Shown: in pieces, positions 1-8,679 of the stretch
Position numbering within the stretch: position 1 is the first letter of the stretch
How the letters are laid out: each line of letters begins with the position of its first letter
Source: Rhodanobacter sp. DHG33
GTDB lineage: Bacteria > Pseudomonadota > Gammaproteobacteria > Xanthomonadales > Rhodanobacteraceae
Direction: 5' to 3'
DNA: 64,000 bases
Assembly (NCBI RefSeq): GCF_014843005.1
Contig: NZ_JACYXM010000004.1
Coordinates: forward strand, 64,530 to 128,529
The notes under the pieces: model-generated
What the model saw: the letters and a program-made list of their open reading frames with translations, nothing else
Database searches by the model: none
What the model was told of the DNA's origin: nothing
Position numbers and translations under genes: made by a program

Positions 1-750
1 GCCGGCCGCCACCTGGCGCCGGAACTGCCGGAACCGGGCGAGGCGCCGGGCCGCACCACCGTGTCGCTGGCCGGCAAGGCTGTGCGCACCGCACCGCCGA
101 GCGTGCACGCCAGCGGCCAGCCGGAGCAGCTCAAGGGCGTCCGCCGCAACATGGCGCGCGTGATGGCCGAGGCCCACGCCAACGTAGTGCCCACCACCCT
201 GGTGGACGACGCCGACCTGCACGCCTGGATCGGCAAGCAGGACATCACCGCCCGCCTGATCCGCTCCATCGTCGCCGCCTGCAAGGCCGTGCCGGCGCTC
301 AACGCGTGGTTCGACGGCAAGAACCTCACCCGCACCCTGCACCCGCACGTGGACATCGGCATCGCCGTGGACACCGAGGACGGCCTGTTCGTGCCGGCGC
401 TGCGCAATGCCGACGTGCTGGACGGCGCCGGTATCCGTGCCGCCATCAAGCGCCTGCGCACCTCGGTGGAAGACCGCTCCATCCCGGCGTCGGAGCTCTC
501 GGGCTACACCATCAGCCTGTCGAACTTCGGCATGTTTGCGGGCCGCTACGCCACCCCGGTGGTGGTACCGCCGACCGTCGCCATCATCGGTGCCGGCAAG
601 CTGTGCCACGACGTGGTGGCCGTGATGGGCGGCATCGAGGTGCATCGCCGCATGCCGATCAGCCTCACCTTCGACCACCGCGCCGCCACCGGCGGCGAAG
701 CCGCACGCTTCCTCAAGGCGCTGCTGGACGACTTGTCGCTGCCGAACTGA
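1..750 (+). CDS. 2-oxo acid dehydrogenase E2 component, C-terminal part (5' truncated by window)
   Basis: The frame is open from base 1, so the gene begins upstream of the window. About 249 codons are present. They carry the E2-type acyltransferase (catalytic) domain: an N-terminal stretch with RRNMARVMAEAH, then a central LSNFGMFAG segment, and the active-site region FDHRAATGGEAARFL near the end. In the family the active site is HxxxDG; here the Asp is replaced (HRAATGG), a variant I recall from branched-chain-type E2 proteins of xanthomonads. The protein would transfer acyl groups from lipoamide to CoA in a pyruvate or branched-chain 2-oxo acid dehydrogenase complex. The lipoyl domain, which would show the substrate class, lies outside the window. 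A strong terminator follows directly. Confidence 0.9.
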   Translation, partial: AGRHLAPELPEPGEAPGRTTVSLAGKAVRTAPPSVHASGQPEQLKGVRRNMARVMAEAHANVVPTTLVDDADLHAWIGKQDITARLIRSIVAACKAVPALNAWFDGKNLTRTLHPHVDIGIAVDTEDGLFVPALRNADVLDGAGIRAAIKRLRTSVEDRSIPASELSGYTISLSNFGMFAGRYATPVVVPPTVAIIGAGKLCHDVVAVMGGIEVHRRMPISLTFDHRAATGGEAARFLKALLDDLSLPN

Positions 751-770
751 ACCGTGGCGTCATCGCCGCA

Positions 771-809
771 AACGAAACAAGGCGCCCACCGGGCGCCTTG
801 TTTCGTTTT
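771..809 (+). terminator. Rho-independent terminator after E2 gene
   Basis: A long near-perfect inverted repeat (AACGAAACAAGGCGCCC, loop ACCG, then the complement) begins 20 bases after the E2 stop and ends in TTTCGTTTTG. The stem is about 16 bp and is followed by a T-rich tail. Confidence 0.85.
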
Positions 810-982
810 GGGGATCGAGGCGGCGCCCATCCGACAGAGCATGCCGCGTGATGACAAATCTGCCCTGATCGGCACCGTGGAGCGCGGCGACAGGGGGGGG
901 CGCGCACAACGCCTACGACACGGACTGCTGATTCCTTGTGTCGCCCACGGTGCCGATCAGGGCAGATTCGTCGCAAACAGAC

Positions 983-1825
983 TCAATGCGCCATCGCGGC
1001 CCGGGCCATCCCGGAAAGCTCCACGCGCCGGTTCGGCGCCAGGCAAGCAATCAACGCGGATCGCTTCCTGTCCTGGCACTCCACCACCGGGTCGGCCTTG
1101 CCGCGTCCTTCAGTCTGGATGGCAGCGGCGGGCACGCCGCCCTGCACCAGGTAGTCGCGCACGGCTGCCGCACGCCGTTGCGACAGGCCCATGTTGTAGG
1201 CGTCGCTGCCGATACGATCGGTGTAGCCGACCACGTCGATGTTCTGCACCTGGCTGGCCTCGCGCACCTGCTGCAGCAGGCCGTTGAGCTTCTGCTGGCC
1301 TTCTGCCGTGAGCGTGGCGCTGTCAAAGCCGAACAGGGCATCGGACGACAGCCGTATCGGCTGCACCGGCATCGGCTGCGGCGGCTGCGGTTGCGGCACG
1401 TCCGGATGCGGAGTATCCAGCACCGCCTTGCAGGCTTCCGGTTTCCAGTAGAACTGCTCGGCCAGGTGCTGCTTGTCGAACACGATCTGGTACTGGCAGC
1501 TGAAGTAGTTGCCGCTGCCGTCGGACTTGCGGAAGTTGAAGATGTAGTTCCACCGGTGCACGCCGAACACGCCCTCGTTGAACTGCGGCGTGCCCAGCAG
1601 GCCGTAGAGTTGTTCCTTGGTCATGCCCGGAGCGACCTTACGCAGATTCTCCAGGTTCACGAACATGCCCTCGGGCACGGTGGAATGGCTCGGGTCGGGA
1701 AAGCTCACCTCTTCCGGACCTGCCGACGGCTTGCTGCCAGCCGTGCTGCACCCTGCCGCAAGCAGCGCACCCGCCAGCAGCACCGCCGGCCACGCGACCC
1801 GTTTGCACTCGATCGTCTTGCGCAT
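983..1825 (-). CDS. tpgA: TpgA-like lipoprotein: BamE/SmpA-OmlA domain plus OmpA peptidoglycan-binding domain
   Basis: The 280-residue product has a lipoprotein signal with lipobox LLAAGC (Cys26). A BamE/SmpA-OmlA-like segment follows (about residues 55-130, LRKVAPGMTKEQLYGLLGTP), then a Pro/Gln linker and a C-terminal OmpA-like domain (about 165-275) with the peptidoglycan-binding signature GYTDRIGSDAYN...LSQRRA. The ATG at 1825 was chosen because AAGGGGG lies just upstream; longer readings run into the adhesin frame. It lies 47 bp downstream of the trimeric autotransporter on the same strand. In Acinetobacter the pair AtaA-TpgA has this architecture, and TpgA anchors the adhesin to peptidoglycan and aids its surface display. 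The same role here is inferred from domains and linkage. Confidence 0.88.
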   Translation of the reverse strand: MRKTIECKRVAWPAVLLAGALLAAGCSTAGSKPSAGPEEVSFPDPSHSTVPEGMFVNLENLRKVAPGMTKEQLYGLLGTPQFNEGVFGVHRWNYIFNFRKSDGSGNYFSCQYQIVFDKQHLAEQFYWKPEACKAVLDTPHPDVPQPQPPQPMPVQPIRLSSDALFGFDSATLTAEGQQKLNGLLQQVREASQVQNIDVVGYTDRIGSDAYNMGLSQRRAAAVRDYLVQGGVPAAAIQTEGRGKADPVVECQDRKRSALIACLAPNRRVELSGMARAAMAH

Positions 1826-1872
1826 GATGGAACCCCCTTGATGACTATTCCGGCCAGTGCGGTCCATGGCGC

Positions 1873-4800
1873 TCACCACTGCATGCCTGCGCCGATGGAC
1901 ACGCCCGCATCGCCGCGCGAATCCGCCGAACCGGTCAGCTTGTAGACCCAGCGCCCGCCCTCGGAGATGGTGGACACGCCGACCGCGATGCTCGACTCGC
2001 CGCGGAACGAACCGCCCGCGATGGCCGCCATGCTCTTGCCCGGCTCGTAGGCCTGCGGCAGGCCGGCGCTCGCCATCGCCGCCGCGACGCCTGCGTTGGC
2101 GCGGTTGTTGACGTTCTGGATGTCGCCTTCGACCTGGCTGAAGCGCTGGTCGGTATAGGTCTTCGACCAGTTCACCGCCTGCTGCACCTGGCCGACGTTG
2201 GCCGCATCGGTGGCCAGCGTGCCGGTCGCCACGTTGTGGATGGCGGTGTCGCCGGTACCGTCGCCGAGGGTCACGCTGTTGTAGTTGGTCGTGCCGTCGC
2301 TGTTGGTGTCGTAGCGCACGTTGCCCTGGGTGCTGCCGCTGATCGCCGAATCCATCTGGCCCAGGTTCACCGCGTCGGTGGCTTGCGTGCCGGCTGCCAC
2401 GTTGGTGATCTGGCGCTCGTTGCCGGCGCTGCCCACCGACACCGTGTTCGCGCGGTCGGCCACCGAGCCGGCACCGATCGCCACCGAGTTGTCGGCGGTG
2501 GCGCTGGCGCCGTTGCCCATCGCCACGCTGTTCGTGCCGCTGGAGGTTGCCTGCGGACCGATGGCGATGCTGTTGCTGCCGGACGCCGAGGAATTGGCCA
2601 ACGTGGAGTTCACGTTGAAGTACTTCACCGAACCGCCGCCGCCGGTCTGGATGTTCTGGATGTCGTTGTACAGGCTGTAGTTGCTGTAGACGTTGCTGGT
2701 GTCCTGCGTCCAGTGCCACAGCTGCGAGCCGTTCACCGCATCCGTGCTGGTGGCCGTTTCCGCGCCTGCAGCCAGGTTGGTGACCAGCACCTGCGCACCG
2801 CTGCCGTCGCCGGTCAGCGTGACGGTGTTGGTCGGGTTGCCGCTGGGGTCGGCGTCGTACTTCACCGCCAGCTTGTCGGTCGACGAGCTCTGCGCGCTCA
2901 CCGCCTCCAACTGAGCCACGTTCACCGCGTCGTTGGCGGCGCTGCCTGCGGCCACGCCGGTGATCTGGCGGTTGCCCACGTTCAATTCGCCGCTGGAGGT
3001 CTGCGGCGCGGTCAATCCATAGCCCTGGTAGTTGGTCAGCGCGCCGACCGTGGTCACCGAGCCGGCACCCAGCGCGATGGAGTTCGCGAAGTTCGCCGTG
3101 GCGTTTGCACCGAACGCGATCGCATTGGTCGCCGTAGCACTGGCGGTGTCGCCCATGGCAAGGGCGCTGGCGCCGTTGGCCGTAGTGGTCGAACCCAGCG
3201 CCACCGCGCTCTGGCCGTTGGCGGTGCTGTTGTAGCCGATGGCCACGGCGCCCTGGCCGGTGGCCGTGTTCGGATCGCCCAACGCCACCGCACCGTCGCC
3301 GCTGGCCGTGTTGCCGAAGCCGATCGCTACCGCGTTGCCGTCCTTCGCCGTGGTGTTCTCGCCCACCGCCAACGCGTTGTCGGAACTCGCGGTGGCGCCA
3401 TATCCCACCGCCATGCTGTTCGCACCGCTGGCCGTGGCGGACTGGCCTACCGCCATGCTGTTGGCCGCACTGGCTATCGCAGCCGGACCTGCAGCAAGGC
3501 TGTTGGTGCCCGAGGCCTGGGCATTCGCCAGGGAGGAATTGACCTGGTAGTACTTGATGGCCGCGCTGTTGTCGATGTTGTTGATGTGCGTGTTGAGGTT
3601 GTTCAGCGATCCGTTCACCGCATCGAAGGCGGAGGTCACGTTGTTGTAGCTGCCGTTGGTGGTGCTGCCGTCGACCGCCACCGAGGTGATGTTGAACGTC
3701 GGCGCCGTCCACGTGTTCGTGGTCGCGTTGTAGTTGGTGGTGCCGCCCATGTAGGTCGCGAGCGACTGGTTGGTGGCGAACAGCTGGCTGCCGTTCACCG
3801 CATCCGTGCTGGTGGCGCTCAACGCGCCCTGGTGCAGATTGGTGAGTAGCGTGCCGCCGGTGACGCCACCGTCCGTGCTGGTGGTGCCGCCCAGGGTCAC
3901 CGAGGTCTTGTTCGCGTTGTCGTACTGCACCGCGTTGTTGGCGGTGGTGGCCACGCCTTCCAGCTGCGCCAGGTTCACCGCATCGGTCGCCGCGCTGCCC
4001 GCGGCGACATTGGTGAGCTGGCGCTCCTGGCCCGGCGAGCCGATGGACACTTCACCCGCCGAGTTCTGCAGCGCACTCAGACCGAAGGCCGTGTAGTTCG
4101 CCTGCGCTCCGCGGTTGGCCGCCGACGCATAGCCCAGCGCCACGCTGTTGGCCACGCTCGAGGTGGCGTTGGCGCCGAGGATGGTCTGTGCATTGGCCGT
4201 GCCCGAGGCGCTGTCGCCGATCACCACCGAGTGGCCTTCGCGATCGGCGTAGTTGGCATCCGGCACACCGCAGGGATCCGTCGGCGAACCGCTGCCAGTG
4301 AACACCGAGCAGGCGGTCACCGACGGCAGCGTGTGGCTGGCGTTGGTGCCGATCACCACTTCTTCCGAGCCGTTCGCACTGGCGCCGTCGCCCACCAGCA
4401 CCTGGTTGTTCTGCGCGGCGTTCACCGCCCAGCACGACTCCTTCACCACGCCCAGCACGTTGAGGCAGGTGGATGCCCATGCCGGCGCGCTGCTTGGCAG
4501 CACCAGTCCCAGCAAGCCACTGTTGACCTCGCCGTTGTTGATGTTGGTGATGTAACTGTTCGAGGACACGCCGCCGACCAGGGTGAGGTTCGAGTTCTGG
4601 CCCGTACCGCCCAGCACCGTGCCGCCCACCGTCGTCAGCACGGTACCCACCGGCGTCGAATTGATCACCGGGATGCCGAGCGCGTTCACCGTGGAATAAC
4701 CCTGGGTGAAGTTGGCGGTGCTCACCTTCAGACTGCCGTCCGTGATGTAGCCGTCCGTACTGTTGTTGCCGAACAGCGCATTGGTGGTGGGGCCCAGCAA

Positions 4801-7800
4801 TGTGGTAACTGCGCCCACCACGCCGCCGTTGCCGACGATCACGCCGCTCGGCGTATTGCTGGGCGGGGGCACCGTCGGCACTCCCGAGGGCGAAGGCGTT
4901 GTCGTCGAAGTGAGGCTGCTGACCAAGCCGGACAGCAGGCCGCCGCCCTGGCTGGAGGTCACGCCGCCGAGCGTGCTGCCCAGCTGGCCGACGACCGGAC
5001 CGACCACCGGCACATTCGACGTGGCATCCGTCACGCCATCGATCACCTGGCTCACCACTCCAAGCGGGTTGCCATTGCCTGCGGTGCCGGCGGAATCCAG
5101 CACGTTGCTCACCTGGGTCACCACCGGGCCAACCACCGGAACCTTCGACGTTGCGCCGGCAACGCCATCCACCGTCTGGTCGACCACACCCGTCAGGCCG
5201 CCGAGGCCGCCGAGACCGCCACCGCTGCTGCCAGTCGGGTCGATCTGTGCCGTGGTTTCCTGCAGCGTCGTGCCTACGGCGGATACCACCTTGCCGACAC
5301 CCGCGGTGCCCGACAGCGAATTCACCGCCTCGCCGACCACCTCGCCGAGCTGTCCGCCCACCACGCCGCCACCGGCACTGCCGCCGGAGGTCAGGCCCTT
5401 CAGATTCTGGCCCACGCTGGCCACGGTCGTGCCGAGCACCGGCAGCTTCTCGCCGTTGTTCACCACGCCGCCGACCACCGTTCCCAACGCCGTGCCAAGG
5501 TCATGGCCGCCCGTGGGCGCATTGCCGAGCACGCTGCCCAGCTGTGCCACGGTCGTGCCGACCACCGGCACGCCGGATGTGGCATTCGCCACACCGCCCA
5601 CCACCTGGCCGACGGTGCCCGTCAGATTTCCAAGGCCACCGCTACCCGACGTGGTCGAGCCGAGCGCCTGGCCGACATCGCCCACCACCGTGCCGACCAC
5701 GGGCACATTCGACGTCGCACCGGCGACGCCGTTCACCACCTGGCCGACCGTGCCCGTCAGATTTCCAAGGCCACCGCTACCCGACGTCGTCGAGCCGAGT
5801 GCTTGGCCGACATCGCCCACCACCGTGCCGACCACGGGCACCTTCGACGTCGCACCGGCGACGCCATTGACTACCTGGCCCACCGTGCCCGTCAGATTCC
5901 CGAGGCCACCACTGCCCGACGTCGTCGAGCCGAGCGCCTGGCCCACATCGCCCACCACCGTACCGACCACGGGCACATTCGAGGTCGCACCGGCGACGCC
6001 ATTGACTACCTGGCCCACCGTGCCCGTGAGATTCCCAAGACCGCCACCACCCGACGCGGTCGAACCGAGCGCTTGGCCGACATCACTCACCACCGTGCCG
6101 ACTACAGGCACCTTCGACGTCGCACCCGCAACACCGTTCACCACCTGGCCGACCGTACCCGTCAGATTTCCAAGGCCACCGCTACCCGACGTGGTCGAGC
6201 CGAGCGCCTGGCCGACATCGCCCACCACCGTACCGACCACGGGCACCTTCGACGTTGCACTCGCAACACCGTTCACTACCTGACCCACCGTGCCCGACAA
6301 ATTGCCAAGACCGCCGCTACCCGTCGTCGTCGAACCGAGCGCCTGGCCCACATCGCCCACCACCGTGCCGACCACGGGCAATTTCGAGGTCGCACCGGCA
6401 ACCCCATTCACCACTTGGCCGACGGTACCCGACAAATTGCCAAGGCCACCGCTACCCGACGTCGTTGAGCCGAGCGCCTGGCCCACATCACCCACCACCG
6501 TGCCGACCACGGGCACCTTCGACGTCGCGCTCGCGACGCCATTGACCACTTGGCCGACTGTGCCCGTCAGATTCCCAAGGCCACCGCTGCCTGACGTCGT
6601 CGAACCGAGCGCCTGACCCACATCACCCACCACCGGGCCGACCACGGGCACATTCGACGTTGCACTCGCAACACCGTTCACTACCTGACCCAGCGTGCCC
6701 GACAAATTGCCAAGACCGCCGCTACCCGTCGTCGTCGAACCGAGCGCCTGGCCCACATCACCCACCACCGTGCCGACCACGGGCACCTTCGACGTCGCGC
6801 TCGCGACGCCATTGACCACTTGGCCGACTGTGCCCGACAAATTGCCAAGGCCGCCGCTGCCTGACGTGGTCGAACCGAGCGCTTGGCCCACATCGCTCAC
6901 CACCGTGCCGACCACGGGCACTTTCGAGGTCGCACCGGCGACCCCATTCACCACTTGGCCGACGGTGCCCGACAAATTACCAAGGCCGCCGCTGCCCGAC
7001 GTCGTCGAGCCGAGCGCCTGACCGACATCGCCCACCACCGTACCGACCACAGGCACCTTCGAAGTCGCACCCGCGACGCCGTCCACCACTTGGCCGACCA
7101 CACCGGTCAGGCTGCCAACGCCGCCACCGGTCCCGCTCGTATTGATCTGCGCCGTGGTTTCCTGCAGCGTCGTGCCTACGGCGGATACCACCTTGCCGAC
7201 ACCCGCGGTGCCCGACAGCGAATTCACCGCCTCGCCGACCACCTCGCCGAGCTGTCCGCCCACCACGCCGCCACCGGCGCTGCCGCCGGAGGTCAGCCCC
7301 TTCAGATTCTGGCCCACGCTGGCCACGGTCGTGCCGAGCACCGGCAGCTTCTCGCCGTTGTTCACCACGCCGCCGACCACCGTCCCCAACGCCGTGCCAA
7401 GGTCATGGCCGCCCGCAGGGGTGTTGCCGAGCACGCTGCTTACCTGCGTCACCACCGTGCCGACCACCGGCACTTTCGACGCATCGCCCATCACATCGCC
7501 CGCCACGGCCCGCACCGGCGGCACTCCGCCACCCTCGCCATCGGCGATGCCCAGCGAATGGGCAAGATCGGAAACCGCGGCATCGCGGCGCCGGTCGGCC
7601 ACCAGCGGCTCGATCACAGAAGAAGCCTGCACGGTCGCACCCAGACCCACATGGATGGTCGGCACGGCAGAGGTCACGGCAACCACCGTGCCGTCCGCGC
7701 CCGACAAGGTCTTGCCGAGCACCGGCACTCCGCCGGCAGCCTGCGCCACGCCCGATACCGCATGACCCACGATCGACGGATGCAGGGTCAGGCCTGCACC

Positions 7801-8271
7801 GATGCCTGCATCGTGCCTGCTGAGCCGAACGCCGGCGCCCGCCTGTGCCAACGGCACGGATACATGTGCACCAGCATGCACGTGCGTCGGCGTGGCTGCG
7901 GCATGGACGCCGACATACGCCGGCTGTACCGCCGAAAGCGTGGAACCCGCCACCTGGTGAATCACCGTCACCGGTGCGCCAACCACACCCGCCACACTCG
8001 ATGCGGCGGACGATCCCACCACCGGCGCCTGGTACTTGCTGACCAGCGACTGCAGGTCGTCCAGTTGCGCACTGCCGGTTGTCGATTGCGCGAATGCGCC
8101 CGTGGCATAGATCAAGCTGCCCGCGCCCAGCATGGCCAGCGAAATCAGCTTGACTGTTTTCATCTTGCCTGGCGAAACGGAAACGCCGCCATGCGACCTC
8201 GAAGACAACTCGGAGGCCACCACCAAGGCATTGCGGGACTTGCACCAGACGAGGCGATAGATGTGGTTCAT
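1873..8271 (-). CDS. Trimeric autotransporter adhesin (YadA/Hia type), 2132 aa
   Basis: A giant surface adhesin. Residues 1-62 form an extended signal peptide (ESPR: MNHIYRLVWCKSRNALV) ending AFA-Q. Residues about 388-883 are eleven 45-residue Gly/Val/Ser/Thr-rich repeats, flanked by two nearly identical blocks of about 97 residues. Left-handed beta-roll head repeats of about 14 residues (NSMAVGxxATASG type) lie at about 1300-1390, 1587-1740 and 1893-1945, separated by neck/stalk motifs (ATDAVNLAQL, TDAVNGSQL). The last 75 residues are the YadA anchor, ending in W. This barrel would trimerise in the outer membrane and export the passenger. The ATG at 8271 is preceded by AAGGGGG. It is probably co-transcribed with the TpgA-like gene. 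Likely roles are adhesion or autoaggregation; the ligand is unknown. Confidence 0.95.
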   Translation of the reverse strand: MNHIYRLVWCKSRNALVVASELSSRSHGGVSVSPGKMKTVKLISLAMLGAGSLIYATGAFAQSTTGSAQLDDLQSLVSKYQAPVVGSSAASSVAGVVGAPVTVIHQVAGSTLSAVQPAYVGVHAAATPTHVHAGAHVSVPLAQAGAGVRLSRHDAGIGAGLTLHPSIVGHAVSGVAQAAGGVPVLGKTLSGADGTVVAVTSAVPTIHVGLGATVQASSVIEPLVADRRRDAAVSDLAHSLGIADGEGGGVPPVRAVAGDVMGDASKVPVVGTVVTQVSSVLGNTPAGGHDLGTALGTVVGGVVNNGEKLPVLGTTVASVGQNLKGLTSGGSAGGGVVGGQLGEVVGEAVNSLSGTAGVGKVVSAVGTTLQETTAQINTSGTGGGVGSLTGVVGQVVDGVAGATSKVPVVGTVVGDVGQALGSTTSGSGGLGNLSGTVGQVVNGVAGATSKVPVVGTVVSDVGQALGSTTSGSGGLGNLSGTVGQVVNGVASATSKVPVVGTVVGDVGQALGSTTTGSGGLGNLSGTLGQVVNGVASATSNVPVVGPVVGDVGQALGSTTSGSGGLGNLTGTVGQVVNGVASATSKVPVVGTVVGDVGQALGSTTSGSGGLGNLSGTVGQVVNGVAGATSKLPVVGTVVGDVGQALGSTTTGSGGLGNLSGTVGQVVNGVASATSKVPVVGTVVGDVGQALGSTTSGSGGLGNLTGTVGQVVNGVAGATSKVPVVGTVVSDVGQALGSTASGGGGLGNLTGTVGQVVNGVAGATSNVPVVGTVVGDVGQALGSTTSGSGGLGNLTGTVGQVVNGVAGATSKVPVVGTVVGDVGQALGSTTSGSGGLGNLTGTVGQVVNGVAGATSNVPVVGTVVGDVGQALGSTTSGSGGLGNLTGTVGQVVGGVANATSGVPVVGTTVAQLGSVLGNAPTGGHDLGTALGTVVGGVVNNGEKLPVLGTTVASVGQNLKGLTSGGSAGGGVVGGQLGEVVGEAVNSLSGTAGVGKVVSAVGTTLQETTAQIDPTGSSGGGLGGLGGLTGVVDQTVDGVAGATSKVPVVGPVVTQVSNVLDSAGTAGNGNPLGVVSQVIDGVTDATSNVPVVGPVVGQLGSTLGGVTSSQGGGLLSGLVSSLTSTTTPSPSGVPTVPPPSNTPSGVIVGNGGVVGAVTTLLGPTTNALFGNNSTDGYITDGSLKVSTANFTQGYSTVNALGIPVINSTPVGTVLTTVGGTVLGGTGQNSNLTLVGGVSSNSYITNINNGEVNSGLLGLVLPSSAPAWASTCLNVLGVVKESCWAVNAAQNNQVLVGDGASANGSEEVVIGTNASHTLPSVTACSVFTGSGSPTDPCGVPDANYADREGHSVVIGDSASGTANAQTILGANATSSVANSVALGYASAANRGAQANYTAFGLSALQNSAGEVSIGSPGQERQLTNVAAGSAATDAVNLAQLEGVATTANNAVQYDNANKTSVTLGGTTSTDGGVTGGTLLTNLHQGALSATSTDAVNGSQLFATNQSLATYMGGTTNYNATTNTWTAPTFNITSVAVDGSTTNGSYNNVTSAFDAVNGSLNNLNTHINNIDNSAAIKYYQVNSSLANAQASGTNSLAAGPAAIASAANSMAVGQSATASGANSMAVGYGATASSDNALAVGENTTAKDGNAVAIGFGNTASGDGAVALGDPNTATGQGAVAIGYNSTANGQSAVALGSTTTANGASALAMGDTASATATNAIAFGANATANFANSIALGAGSVTTVGALTNYQGYGLTAPQTSSGELNVGNRQITGVAAGSAANDAVNVAQLEAVSAQSSSTDKLAVKYDADPSGNPTNTVTLTGDGSGAQVLVTNLAAGAETATSTDAVNGSQLWHWTQDTSNVYSNYSLYNDIQNIQTGGGGSVKYFNVNSTLANSSASGSNSIAIGPQATSSGTNSVAMGNGASATADNSVAIGAGSVADRANTVSVGSAGNERQITNVAAGTQATDAVNLGQMDSAISGSTQGNVRYDTNSDGTTNYNSVTLGDGTGDTAIHNVATGTLATDAANVGQVQQAVNWSKTYTDQRFSQVEGDIQNVNNRANAGVAAAMASAGLPQAYEPGKSMAAIAGGSFRGESSIAVGVSTISEGGRWVYKLTGSADSRGDAGVSIGAGMQW
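5242..5532 (-). repeat. Direct repeat block flanking the 135-bp array, copy 2
   Basis: About 291 bp that match 7144-7434 at a constant offset of 1902 bases with only a few mismatches. It encodes TTVASVGQNLKG and GVGKVVSAVGTTLQETTAQI. The two copies bracket the 45-residue repeat array. Confidence 0.9.
5623..7107 (-). repeat. Eleven tandem 135-bp repeats inside the adhesin gene
   Basis: Eleven complete 135-bp units encode 45-residue repeats of the form GTVGQVVNGVAxATSxVPVV...SGGLGNLT. A degenerate twelfth unit follows at the low-coordinate end. Units differ at a few codons (AGATSK/ASATSK/AGATSN; NLS/NLT; one GPVV; one TASGGGG), so the array is old enough to have diverged but similar enough to recombine. 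Copy number could vary between strains. Confidence 0.92.
7144..7434 (-). repeat. Direct repeat block flanking the 135-bp array, copy 1
   Basis: Partner of 5242-5532. Recombination between the two copies would delete the whole 45-residue repeat array in frame (1902 bp = 634 codons). Confidence 0.9.
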
Positions 8272-8679
8272 GATTTACCCCCTTGACCGGCCGGCGATAC
8301 CCTCTGGCATCGCGATGCGGGTCAACGCACGGATTGACATGGACACACGCCTGCACATGCAGACGCGTCGGGGATGATTAAATCGCCCTGATTGCCCTGC
8401 CAATGCGCCGAACCGGCATCGCCCTATGTGTATCCGGCAAGGTGCTGCGCGAAAACGGCAAGCCATGCACATATGCGGCAAATACCGGAAATACCGTGCC
8501 TAAACCGGCCGCAACCGAAACTTTTGCCTCGTGAACGTCGATGCGCATCGCCGCTTCGATCGCAATGCGCGTCGCAAAAATCTTGTGGCGACTCTCGCCT
8601 CCGGCAGCCTCGCCTATCTTCTCGGCTCGTTCGCAAACAGCCTTCTGCACGCGTCAATAAACGACCGGTGCCGGCTCTC
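8272..8679. other. Intergenic region upstream of the adhesin, possible minus-strand promoter
   Basis: 408 bases with no convincing gene. On the minus strand there is a possible -10 TTTAAT (8377-8382) with TTGGCA (8398-8403) 15 bp upstream. The spacing is short, so this is only a weak candidate for the adhesin promoter. The long leader would be about 100 nt. Confidence 0.3.

Noticed and set aside
2236-6468. Long plus-strand ORFs of 500-745 codons opposite the adhesin gene
   Set aside because: They are antisense shadows of repetitive high-GC coding sequence; the translations are His/Arg/Pro-rich low complexity with no domain.
5242-7434. Regular repeats resembling a CRISPR array
   Set aside because: Units are 135 bp, contiguous, in frame and coding; there are no spacers.
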